The notes below the pieces were generated by a model. It was not told the DNA's origin and searched no databases. It saw only the letters and a list, made by a program, of their open reading frames with translations. From Myxococcota bacterium (GTDB taxonomy: Bacteria; Myxococcota_A; UBA9160; PR03): 6,465 nt of DNA. The stretch spans positions 1-6,465 of the forward strand of contig JASJBO010000399.1 in the NCBI GenBank assembly GCA_030066475.1, in the 5' to 3' direction. Numbering within the stretch: position 1 is the stretch's first letter; every line of letters starts with the position of its first letter. A program made the translations under genes and the position numbers. Positions 1-6,465 of this stretch are shown one piece after another.

Positions 1-792
1 TCTGCCGATCTCCGGCTCGAGGTGCGGTCGGGCCGGGTCGGGATCACCGAGCTCGCCGCCGACGGCGCCGCCGAGACCTCGGTGCTGGAGAGCGTCGAGC
101 CGACCAGCCTGGTGCTCCGCCTGCATCGGGATCGCAGCGACGGTCTCGATGCCCCGCCGTTCCGCATCTGCCTCGACGCGCTGGGGGGCGAGGTGCCGTG
201 CGGGCCGGGCCACGCGCTGGCCTCGCGCGCCCAGCCCGACGGCGTCCTGCGCGCCGAGCTGCGTCGCGCCGCGCTCCCGGACGCCGTTGGCGAGGAACGC
301 ATGCTGCGCTTCGCGTCGCTGTGCGGTGCGCCCGCGGGCGCGGAGCTGGCGGTGGACTCCGGCTGCGAGGGCGCCTTCGAGGACGCCGGCTACGGCGTGT
401 TCGGCGACGACGTGTTCCAGCTCGCCTTCCCGGGGCTCGACGCGGCGGGGGCGCTCCGGCTCGCGGGCGACGAGGCGCCCGCCGGCGCGCTGCGCCTGCG
501 ATTGCCGGCCGTCCTCGAGCTCGACGGCGTCGCGCTGGCGCTCGACCTCGAGCTGACCACCGGCGCGGTGCAGGGCGTCACCGCGGGCGGACCCGGCGGC
601 GCGGACCCGATCGCCCATCCGGAGACGCTCGGCGAGATCGCAGGCGCCCCGCTCGATCCCGCCACGGGCGCGATCGCGCTGGCGGGCGTCGCGGTCGGGC
701 CGGATCGGGTGGTGACGCTCGAGCTCGAGGCGACGCTGCTCCCCGTCGACCCGGACCGCTCGCTCGCCGCGGTGCTCGCCGAGCTGCTGCCC
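1..792 (+). other. N-terminal segment of unknown fold (residues 1-264)
   Basis: This stretch has no recognised domain. It is dominated by alternating hydrophobic and polar residues (for example LRLRLPAVLELDGVALALDL at 164-183), as expected of beta strands. Four cysteines sit in two close pairs, C57/C67 and C108/C122, which could form local disulfides. The first residues are already mid-domain, so the protein extends upstream. It may be one or two Ig-like or other beta-sandwich domains; that is a guess from pattern only. It runs directly into the Asp-rich block at residue 265. Confidence 0.5.
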
Positions 793-3700
793 GACACCGA
801 CGGCGACGGCCGGCCGGATGCGACGGACGAGGACGACGACGGCGACGGGGTGCTCGACGACGACGACGCCTACGGGGCCGAGCGGGATCCGCTCGGACTC
901 GCGGCCGGGGACCCGGTGTGCCTGGACAGCGACAACAGCGAGCCCGGCGAGTGCCTGGGGCGCAACTTCGAGACCTGGATCGCGCGGGGCGGAGGCGGAG
1001 CCAGCACGGCGGGGCCCGCCCGCGACGGCGACGGCGACGGCGTGGACGACGACCTCGACAACTGCACCGAGGTCGCCAACGCCGACCAGGCCGACTTCGA
1101 CGGCGACGGCTTCGGCAACGCCTGCGACGCGGACTTCGACGGCAACGGGCTGGTCGGCATCGCCGACTTCAACCGCCTGCGCTCCCAGTTCGGACGCACC
1201 GACTCCGATCCGGGCTTCGACCGCGTCGTCGACGCCAACGGCGACGGCGGGATCGGCATCCCGGAGTTCAACCTGCTGCGCTCGCAGTTCGGCGCCGCAC
1301 CCGGCCCCGCCGGCCCGAACGCGCCGCGCGGCGTCGTGCTCGATCCGGAGCGCTATTTGCCGCTCGACGCGAGCGGCGACCCGATCGAGGGCGAGCTGGT
1401 GCGCGCGGACGGCGACGGGGTGCTGCCGCCCTTCGAGTACCGGCCGGGAGGCTCGGGCGTGGGCCACCTGGGCGTCGGCCTGCGGCTGCGCTTCCCGACC
1501 GGCGGACGGCTCGCGGGCGCGCAGGGCAGTGGCCCGTCGCTCGGCACCGAGATCGAGTTCACCGACGCGATCGCCGACTTCGGCGAGGGCTTCCCGTTCC
1601 AGCTCGACGAGCCGCTCGAGCTGGCGGGCGGCGCTCCGCGCCTGCTCTCCGAGGGGCCGCTCGACCTCGCCTCGCTCGCGGCCCTGCTCGACCTCGATCC
1701 CGCCGACCCCTTCGACCTGGTGCTGCTCGACGAGATCGAGTTCCCGGCGCTCGACGGCCTGATCGACACCGACGGCAGCATGGCGTTCGACTTCTCCGGC
1801 GCCGCCCTGGGCGACGAGATCTGCCTGCTCGAGGCGACCTTCTCGATCGAGGTGGACGCGCCGGGCGTGATGGCGACGCTGCGGGCGGACGGCGGCGCCG
1901 GCCTGTTCCCCGACCCGCCCCGCGCGCCGCTCGCCTGCGACGGGCTCACGACCGACGACTTCACGCTCGCCGCCGTCGGCTTCGGCGCGGTCTTCACGGC
2001 GGGCGCCGACGGCTTCGACCTCGACGTCGAGAGCGGGCGCCTCGTGGTGAACCAGGACGGCCCGTTCCAGGGCGCCGACCAGGTCTTCGGCCGCGACGTG
2101 TGCCTGCCCGGCGACGGTGGCAGCCCGGGCGCCGACCTCGATCTGGGCGACCTCGCCATCTCGTTCGCCGGCGGCAGCTTCGGACTCGAGGGCAGCGCCG
2201 CGCTCAGCGACCTGGGCGTCCTCGTGCCGGGCGTGCCCGACCTGCGCGCCGCGCTCTGCACGGCCACGCTCGCCTTCGACGGGCTCGCGCTCCCCGAGCT
2301 CGAGCTGGCGACCGGGCTGCTCGAATGGGCGACGCCCGAGGCGGTGCTGGCGGCGACGATCACGGCTCAGGGCTGGGCGCTCTCGGGCCATCCCACGGGC
2401 AGCGTCACGGGCCTCGGCACGCTCGACTTCCCGGCGTCGGGCATCACCGTCGAGGTGGGCGTCGGCTACGACGCCGGCTCGGATCTCTTCTCGTTCTCGA
2501 CCGGCCTCGCGGAGGACGACACGATCGCGCTCGGCGACGTGGCGTACCTGCTCGACGCGCGCTTCGACGTCGACCTCGGCACCGCGCAGCCGGGCGGCAC
2601 GGCGCGCGTCACGGGCGGCCTCGGTCTGTTCCCCAGCGGCCCGCTCTCGGACCCGCCGCTGCCCGAGGAGTTCGAGCTCTCGGTCGCCGGCCTCGACGCC
2701 CTGGCCGTGTTCGACGCGCAGGGGATCGTGCTCACGCTCGAGGGCGGCGCGCTCCAGCTTCCGCCGGGCGTCTTCGCCTCGGACGACACGCTGTGCGGCG
2801 GCAGCGAGGGCCCGCAGGGGCCGGCCGTGATCGACCTCGCGGAGGCGCAGTCCCCGCTCACCCTGTCCTTCGCGCCGGGCGCCAGCCCGCCGCTCTCGCT
2901 GGACGGCGTGCTCGGCGTCGAGCACCTCGCGGTGGCGATCGACGAGCTGCCCGAGCTCGACGCCGCGCTGTGCAGCGCCACGCTGACCTTCGCGGGTGCG
3001 GAGCCGCCCACCCTCTCCGGGATCGGCGGCGCGCTGCGCCTCGATCGCCCCGAGCTGCTGCTCGACGCGACCTTCGGCGCCGACCTCTGGCGCCTCGACG
3101 GGCTGCCGAGCGGCGTGCTCGCGGGGACGGGCACGGCCCTGCTGCGCGGCCCGGGCGCGACGTTCGCCATCCAGGTGGTCTACGACGAGCCCGAGCAGCG
3201 CTTCCGGTTCGCGACCGATGCGGCCGACCTGCAGACCCTGGCGCTCTCGGACGACGCGGTCGTGTTCGACGCGGGCCTGGCGGTGGACCTCGACACCACG
3301 GCGCCACGGGGCACGGTTCGGGTGAGCGGCTCGGCGGGCCTGTTCGCGAAGACGGCCTCGGCCGAGCAGCTCGACCAGTTCGAGCTGGCCGTGAGCGGCC
3401 TGGTCGCGAGCGCGAGCTTCGTCGGCGCCGACTTCGACCTGGTCCTCGAGCAGGGCACGCTCCGGCTTCCCGGCGGCGTGTTCCGCACCGACGACACCCT
3501 GTGCGGCGGCGCGAACGGCCCGCAGGGCGACGCCGAGATCGACGTCGCGACTGCCGACCCGCCGCTGCGCCTCCAGTTCCGCGCCGGCGACAGCCCGCCC
3601 GTGGGCGTGTTCGGGAGCATCGACTTCGGCGACCTCGGCGTGGCGGTGCCCGACCTGCCCGCGCTGTCGGCCGCGCTGTGCGACGCGACCCTCAGCTTCG

Positions 3701-6465
3701 CCGGCAGCGACGCCCCGACCCTGACCGACTTCCAGGGCGCCTTCTCGTTCGTGCAGGACGACTTCGCCGTCGACGCGAGCTTCGACATCGAGACCTGGAA
3801 GCTCGACGGCCTGCCGGGCGGCGTGCTGTCCGGGAACGGAACGCTCACGCTGCTCGAGACGGGCACGGTCTTCGGCGTCGCCGTGCTCTACGACGAGGCC
3901 GCGCAGCGCTTCCGCTTCGCGAGCGGCGCCGAGGGCCTCGAGACCGTCGCGCTGCATCCCGACGTGGTGCTGTTCGACGTGGGCGTGGCGCTCGACGTGA
4001 GCACGGCCGCGCCCGTCGGCACGGTGGCCCTGACCGGCTCGGCGGGCCTGTTCGCGCGCACGGCCTCGCCCGCCAGTCCCGCCGACTTCGAGCTCTCGGT
4101 GGCAGGCTTCGACGCCCTGGCGAGCTTCGACGCGCAGGGCTTCGTGCTGACCCTGCAGGGCGGCGCGCTCCAGCTCCCGCCGAGCGTGTTCGAGTCGGAC
4201 GGAACGCTCTGCGACGGGGCGGCCGGAGTGGGGAGCCCGGCCGTGGTGGATCTCTCGTCGGGCACGCCGCTCACGATCTCGTTCGACGCGGCGGCCAGCC
4301 CGCCCGTCGACCTCGCCGGCACCATCGAGTTCCGCGAGATCGCCGTCCAGGCGCCCGGCTTCCCCGACCTGCGCGGCGCGCTCTGCCGCACCGACCTGAC
4401 CTTCGCCGGGCTCGCCGCGCCGACGCTGGCCGATGTGAACGGCGCCCTCGCGCTGGACACGCCGGACTTCGCACTCACCGCGGACGTGACGGTCGACGCC
4501 TGGCGGCTCGACGGCCTGCCGACGGGCACGCTCGCCGGCACCGGCAGCTTCGAGCTGATCGAGACCGGAACCACCGTCGACGTCGCGGTCTCGTACGACA
4601 CGGGCGCCGACGCGTTCCGCTTCGCGACCGCCGTGGGCGCGATCCCCGCCCTCCCCTTCCTGGAGGACCTGGCGCTGTTCGACGCCGGTCTGCTGCTGGA
4701 GCTGCAGCGCGGCGCCAGCGAAGGGCTCGTCGGCATCACGGGCTCGGCGGGCCTGTTCCTGGCCGGCGCGCGCCCGGGCCCGCCGGTCCCGGCGCCCGGC
4801 GACTTCCTGGTGGCGGTGAGCGACCTGGCCGCGAGCCTCCGCTTCGACCCGACGGGCTTCGAGCTGCGGCTCGACGGCGGCGCGCTCGCGCTCGGTCCGG
4901 CGTTCGACGCCGGGCTGCTCGACGAGACCACGTGCACCGGCGGAGACGGGCTCCCCGAGGTGGCGCTCGGCGAGAGCACGCAGGTGGTGGCGACGTTCCC
5001 GGTGGGCGCGACGCCCTCGCTCGCGCTGAGCGGCCAGTTCGACTTCGCGAACCTCGGCGTGTCGCTGCCGGCGCTGCCGGGGCTCGGCGCCGAGCTGTGC
5101 ACGGCCACGCTGGGCCTCGACTTCTCGCTCGGGTTCCCGCTGCCCGCGCTCACGAACGTGGCCGGCGCGGTGCAGCTCCCGCTGCCCGACGGCAACGTGC
5201 GCGTGGCGCTGAGCGGCGCCGAGTTCGACCTGCTCGGCTTCCCGACCGGACGCATCGCGCTGGTCGACGACCTGCCCCTGTTCGGCATCGAGGGCTTCGA
5301 GCTGGCGCTGATCGGCGCGGGCGGCGACGCGTGCGACGCGGTACCGACCTGCCTGGGCATCGACCCGCCCGTGAGCGGGACCGGCCTGGCGATCTGCGAC
5401 GTCGGCGGCGTGCCGCGCTTCGAGCTCGACGGCGGCGTGCGCCTGGCGCTGCCGGGCGAGGTGCTGGCGCTCGAGAGCGGCGACAGCGTGGCGATCGAGG
5501 CGTGCGGCGGACTCGCGATCACGGCCGGGCAGGCGCCCGAGATCGCGATCGACGCGCTCGCGCTCGGCGGGAACTTCCGGCTGGGCGGCCCCGACGGCCT
5601 GCGTATCTCGGGCTTCGACACGGGTCAGCTCGCCAGCGTCGAGGTCTCGGGGCTCGACCAGCTCTTCGCGCCGAACGGACCGCTCTTCGACGTGGAGCTG
5701 TCGGGTGCGGTCGAGGTGCCGGGCGGCCCGCGCTTCGCACTCGACCAGGCGCGCTTCGGCTTCGCGCGCGACGGCGCCGGCGTGCTGCTGCCGCCGAGCT
5801 TCTCGATCGCGGCCATCAGCTTCGCGCCGGGCGACGCGCTGTCGCTGGGCGACGTGCTGCCGCTCTCGATCACCGAGGCCGGCATCCGCTTCAGCGACCC
5901 GGCGCCGCCGGGCGGGCTCCCCGCGTTGCTCGATCCGCAGAACCTCGAGTTCACGCTGAGCGCCAAAGCCGCCCTGCCGAGCCCGGAGGCGCCCTTCATC
6001 GTCGGCCAGGTCGAGGACCTGGTGGCCAGCCTCGACGCCCAGGGCTTCCCGATCTTCCGGCTCGACGCGATCCGGCTCGGGATCCAGGACCTGCCGCTCG
6101 GCCCGCTCAACGTGGCGGGCGACGTGCTGGTGGGCGGCCTCGGCGTCCCGCCCGAGGAGCTGTTCGAGAGCATCTACTTCGCGGGCACCGTGGGCGGCAA
6201 GCTCAACGGCGCCGGCGTGCTGGTGAACCTCGCGTTCGACATGGCGGGCGTGATCGGCGCCTGCCTCGACGTCGGCGCGGGACCGGCCGGCATCCCGCTC
6301 GGCCCGAGCGGCTTCCTGCTGACGGGCGTCGCGGGGGGCGTCGCGTTCGATCCGGAGATCGTCGACCCGTGCGACTTCACCGACGTGTTCTTCGACGGCA
6401 GCGATCCGGTGCTCGACGCCGGCGCCGGGGGCGGGGGCGGCGGCGGCGGCGCTGCCGCCGCGGGC
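1..6465 (+). CDS. Giant acidic repeat protein with TSP3 and dockerin-like calcium-binding segment, partial at both ends
   Basis: Frame 1 is open through all 2155 codons, with third positions almost entirely G or C. The product has coherent protein features: a calcium-binding Asp-rich block (residues 265-431), five tandem modules of about 237 residues (654 to about 1777), regularly placed cysteines and a Gly-rich end. No start codon with upstream non-coding sequence is visible and there is no stop, so both termini are missing; a signal peptide or sorting signal could lie outside. The protein is strongly acidic (33 Asp/Glu against 9 Arg/Lys in residues 891-1126), and I count only four lysines and four methionines overall. 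TSP3 repeats and paired cysteines are typical of exported proteins, so a cell-surface or secreted location is inferred. No catalytic motif is recognised and I do not know its function. Adhesin, matrix or structural protein are possibilities, not conclusions. No neighbouring gene is in view. Confidence 0.93.
793..888 (+). other. Asp-rich TSP3-like calcium-binding stretch (residues 265-296)
   Basis: The residues begin DTDGDGRPDATDEDDDGDGV and continue into four consecutive Asp. DxDxDG repeats of this type bind calcium in thrombospondin type 3 repeats and in related bacterial surface proteins. This copy lacks the usual cysteine pair and looks partial. It is separated from the better repeat that follows by an insert at 297-340 carrying C307, C318 and W326, so the TSP3 array appears interrupted. 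Confidence 0.75.
1021..1131 (+). other. Thrombospondin type 3 repeat (residues 341-377)
   Basis: The segment fits the bacterial TSP3 pattern DGDGDGVxDxxDNC...N.DQxDxDGDGxGxxCD. C355 lies in DNC and C375 in NACD. The family is known to wrap around multiple calcium ions, with the cysteines often disulfide-bonded. It leads without a gap into the paired EF-hand loops, a combination seen in exported proteins of environmental bacteria. The role here is probably a rigid calcium-dependent spacer between the N-terminal segment and the repeat array. Confidence 0.88.
1132..1293 (+). other. Dockerin-like paired EF-hand module (residues 378-431)
   Basis: Two 12-residue calcium loops are each followed by a short helix. 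Loop 1 has D378, D380, N382 and D389, followed by FNRLRSQFG. Loop 2 has D411, N413, D415 and E422, followed by FNLLRSQFG. The near-identical second halves show the internal duplication typical of type I dockerin-like domains. In cellulosomal bacteria such domains bind cohesins. In non-cellulosomal organisms similar pairs follow TSP3 repeats and their partner, if any, is usually unknown. Dockerins are most often terminal, whereas this one is followed by more than 1700 residues. A purely structural calcium-binding role is equally plausible. Confidence 0.85.
1294..1326 (+). other. Pro/Gly linker (residues 432-442)
   Basis: A short Ala/Pro/Gly-rich stretch (AAPGPAGPNAP) directly follows the second EF-hand helix. 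It reads as a flexible linker separating the calcium-binding block from the repeat region. Confidence 0.7.
1327..1959 (+). repeat. Divergent, shortened copy of the tandem module (R0, residues 443-653)
   Basis: Only the second half clearly resembles the later modules. C608 lies in ICLLEATFSIEVD, and the closing motif GGAGLFPDPP (631-640) matches GSAGLF and GLGLFP at the ends of later copies. The first half (443-600) has Asp-rich and beta-like sequence but lacks the opening F-x-L-x-V-x-G strand and the Trp box. An extra cysteine, C645, lies just before R1. It is either a degenerate founding copy or a capping domain that shares the fold. Confidence 0.5.
1960..2670 (+). repeat. Tandem module R1 (residues 654-890, 237 aa)
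   Basis: First recognisable full copy, opening with FTLAAVGFGAVF. It has C701 and C753 (LCTATLAF), the Trp box at W792 (WALSGHPTG), Y823-D824 (VGYD) and the closing GGLGLFP at 872-878. It is more diverged than R2-R4: the GGAL-LPP turn is replaced by SGRLVV, and the Cys spacing is 52 residues instead of 58-59. The family is not recognised. Confidence 0.8.
2671..3378 (+). repeat. Tandem module R2 (residues 891-1126, 236 aa)
   Basis: Archetypal copy. In order it has the opening strand FELSVAGLDA, DAQG (905-908), GGALQLPP (915-922), C932 in DDTLCGG, C991 in LCSATLTF, W1030 in WRLDGLPSG, Y1061-D1062, QRFRFAT and the closing SGSAGLFA (1109-1116). Alternating hydrophobic residues throughout suggest a beta-rich fold with one disulfide. 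Its opening third is most like R4, whereas the segment around C932 and the Tyr box are most like R3. Confidence 0.88.
3379..4086 (+). repeat. Tandem module R3 (residues 1127-1362, 236 aa)
   Basis: Same length as R2. It opens with FELAVSGLVA and has C1168 in DDTLCGG, C1227 in LCDATLSF (59 residues apart, as in R2), W1266 in WKLDGLPGG, Y1297-D1298, QRFRFAS and the closing TGSAGLFA (1345-1352). The opening third is diverged: EQGTLRLP replaces the GGALQLPP turn and the DAQG is lost. The segment around the first Cys is nearly the same as in R2. Confidence 0.88.
4087..4803 (+). repeat. Tandem module R4 (residues 1363-1601, 239 aa)
   Basis: It opens with FELSVAGFDA and keeps DAQG and GGALQLPP, matching R2 at 32 of the first 38 residues. 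C1404 lies in GTLCDG, C1462 in LCRTDLTF (58 apart), W1501 in WRLDGLPTG and Y1532-D1533 in VSYD, followed by FRFAT. The closing motif is TGSAGLFL (1580-1587). The three extra residues lie near the end of the module. Confidence 0.87.
4804..5331 (+). repeat. Tandem module R5, shortened and diverging (residues 1602-1777)
   Basis: It opens with FLVAVSDLAASLRF and has DGGALAL (1625-1631), C1645 and C1700 in LCTATLGL (55 apart). The Trp box is recognisable but its Trp is replaced by Phe (F1742, FDLLGFPTG). The Tyr-Asp box and the closing GSAGLF motif are absent; the sequence instead passes into a Gly- and Cys-containing stretch near 1770-1784. The end point is approximate. This is probably the last regular module before a different C-terminal region. 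Confidence 0.72.
5332..6426 (+). other. Divergent C-terminal region with echoes of the module (residues 1778-2142)
   Basis: The regular 236-residue period is lost, but parts of the module reappear. F1807 begins FELDGGVRLALPGEV with a Cys 28 residues later (C1835), like the opening-strand/GGAL/Cys section of R4 and R5. VASLDAQGF at 2008-2016 matches LASFDAQGF of R4. A Gly-rich hydrophobic stretch at 2061-2117 includes C2088. Six cysteines are present (1778, 1784, 1799, 1835, 2088, 2124). It may be a cap on the repeat array or a set of decayed modules. No known domain is recognised and no membrane anchor is evident before the window ends. Confidence 0.55.
6427..6462 (+). repeat. Gly8-Ala4 low-complexity tract at the window edge
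   Basis: Residues 2143-2150 are eight glycines and 2151-2154 four alanines, all encoded by GC-only or nearly GC-only codons. In exported proteins such tracts often form a flexible linker before a terminal domain or sorting signal, but what follows here is not visible. At the DNA level the tract can fold on itself: bases 6443-6450 are complementary to 6454-6461 around a 3-base loop. No T-run follows and the frame stays open, so it is not called a terminator. Confidence 0.8.

Noticed and set aside
292..303. GAGGA followed four bases later by an in-frame ATG (codon 101), a possible internal start
   Set aside because: Frame 1 continues upstream with the same codon bias and beta-like sequence including a Cys pair, and the spacing is short for a ribosome site. 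The purine run codes for Gly-Glu-Glu and is most simply coincidental.
1021..1140. GACGGCGAC-type DNA repeats as a microsatellite or CRISPR-like array
   Set aside because: The repetition follows the codons for DxDG calcium-binding motifs, with no constant direct repeats separated by unique spacers.
818..1762. 314-codon plus-strand open frame in another register
   Set aside because: The product is a Thr/Arg/Ser/Ala-rich low-complexity sequence arising from reading the Asp-rich GACGGCGAC codons out of frame. The overlapping frame 1 encodes recognisable TSP3 and EF-hand motifs.
2858..3307. Arg-rich minus-strand open frame
   Set aside because: It is almost entirely Arg, Ala, Pro and Gly, the expected out-of-frame reading of GC-rich DNA, and lies fully inside module R2 of the real gene.
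3888..5621. 577-codon antisense open frame, the longest of several on the minus strand
   Set aside because: Its codon third positions fall on the third positions of the sense gene, so the sense GC bias removes stops from this antisense register. The product is a Ser/Pro/Ala-rich composition with no domain signals, opposite a sense frame with clear repeats and calcium-binding motifs.
6443..6461. GC hairpin as a transcription terminator
   Set aside because: No T-run follows, the reading frame remains open through it, and it is formed by Gly and Ala codons.

Overview
The whole 6465-base window is one uninterrupted reading frame on the + strand. It starts at base 1, is open at both ends and encodes 2155 residues with no in-frame stop. 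Neither the true start codon nor the stop codon is inside the window, so this is the interior of a giant gene. Codon third positions are almost all G or C, and sampled lines are roughly three quarters G+C. That base use, together with a thrombospondin type 3 (TSP3) and dockerin-like calcium-binding segment, suggests a very high-GC environmental bacterium that secretes large acidic proteins. Myxococcota or a related deltaproteobacterial or Binatota-like lineage fits, with Planctomycetota or Gemmatimonadota as alternatives. The taxonomic guess is weak. Residue n below begins at base 3n-2.

Layout: (1) residues 1-264, an unrecognised, probably beta-rich segment with four cysteines; (2) residues 265-431, an Asp-rich calcium-binding block made of a partial TSP3 stretch, an inserted Cys-containing loop, a good TSP3 repeat and a pair of EF-hand/dockerin-type loops, followed by a Pro/Gly linker; (3) residues 443-653, a divergent, shortened first copy of the repeat family; (4) residues 654 to about 1777, five tandem copies of a module of 236-239 residues, the last one shortened; (5) residues about 1778-2142, a divergent C-terminal region with echoes of the module; (6) residues 2143-2155, a Gly8-Ala4 low-complexity tract at the window edge.

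The tandem module is the main discovery. I cannot match it to a named family from sequence alone. Each full copy carries, at nearly fixed spacing, an opening strand (F-x-L-x-V-x-G), a GGAL-x-LPP-like turn, a first Cys, a second Cys in LC-x-ATL-x-F, a Trp box (W-x-L-x-G-x-P-x-G), a Tyr-Asp box and a closing G-SAGLF-like motif. The regular cysteine pairs, high acidity, near absence of lysine and calcium-binding block all point to an exported, calcium-stabilised, beta-rich surface or extracellular protein. Its function is unknown; adhesion or a structural or matrix role is only inference. No RNA genes, mobile elements, CRISPR arrays, promoters or terminators are supported, and all other ORFs are shadows of this frame.
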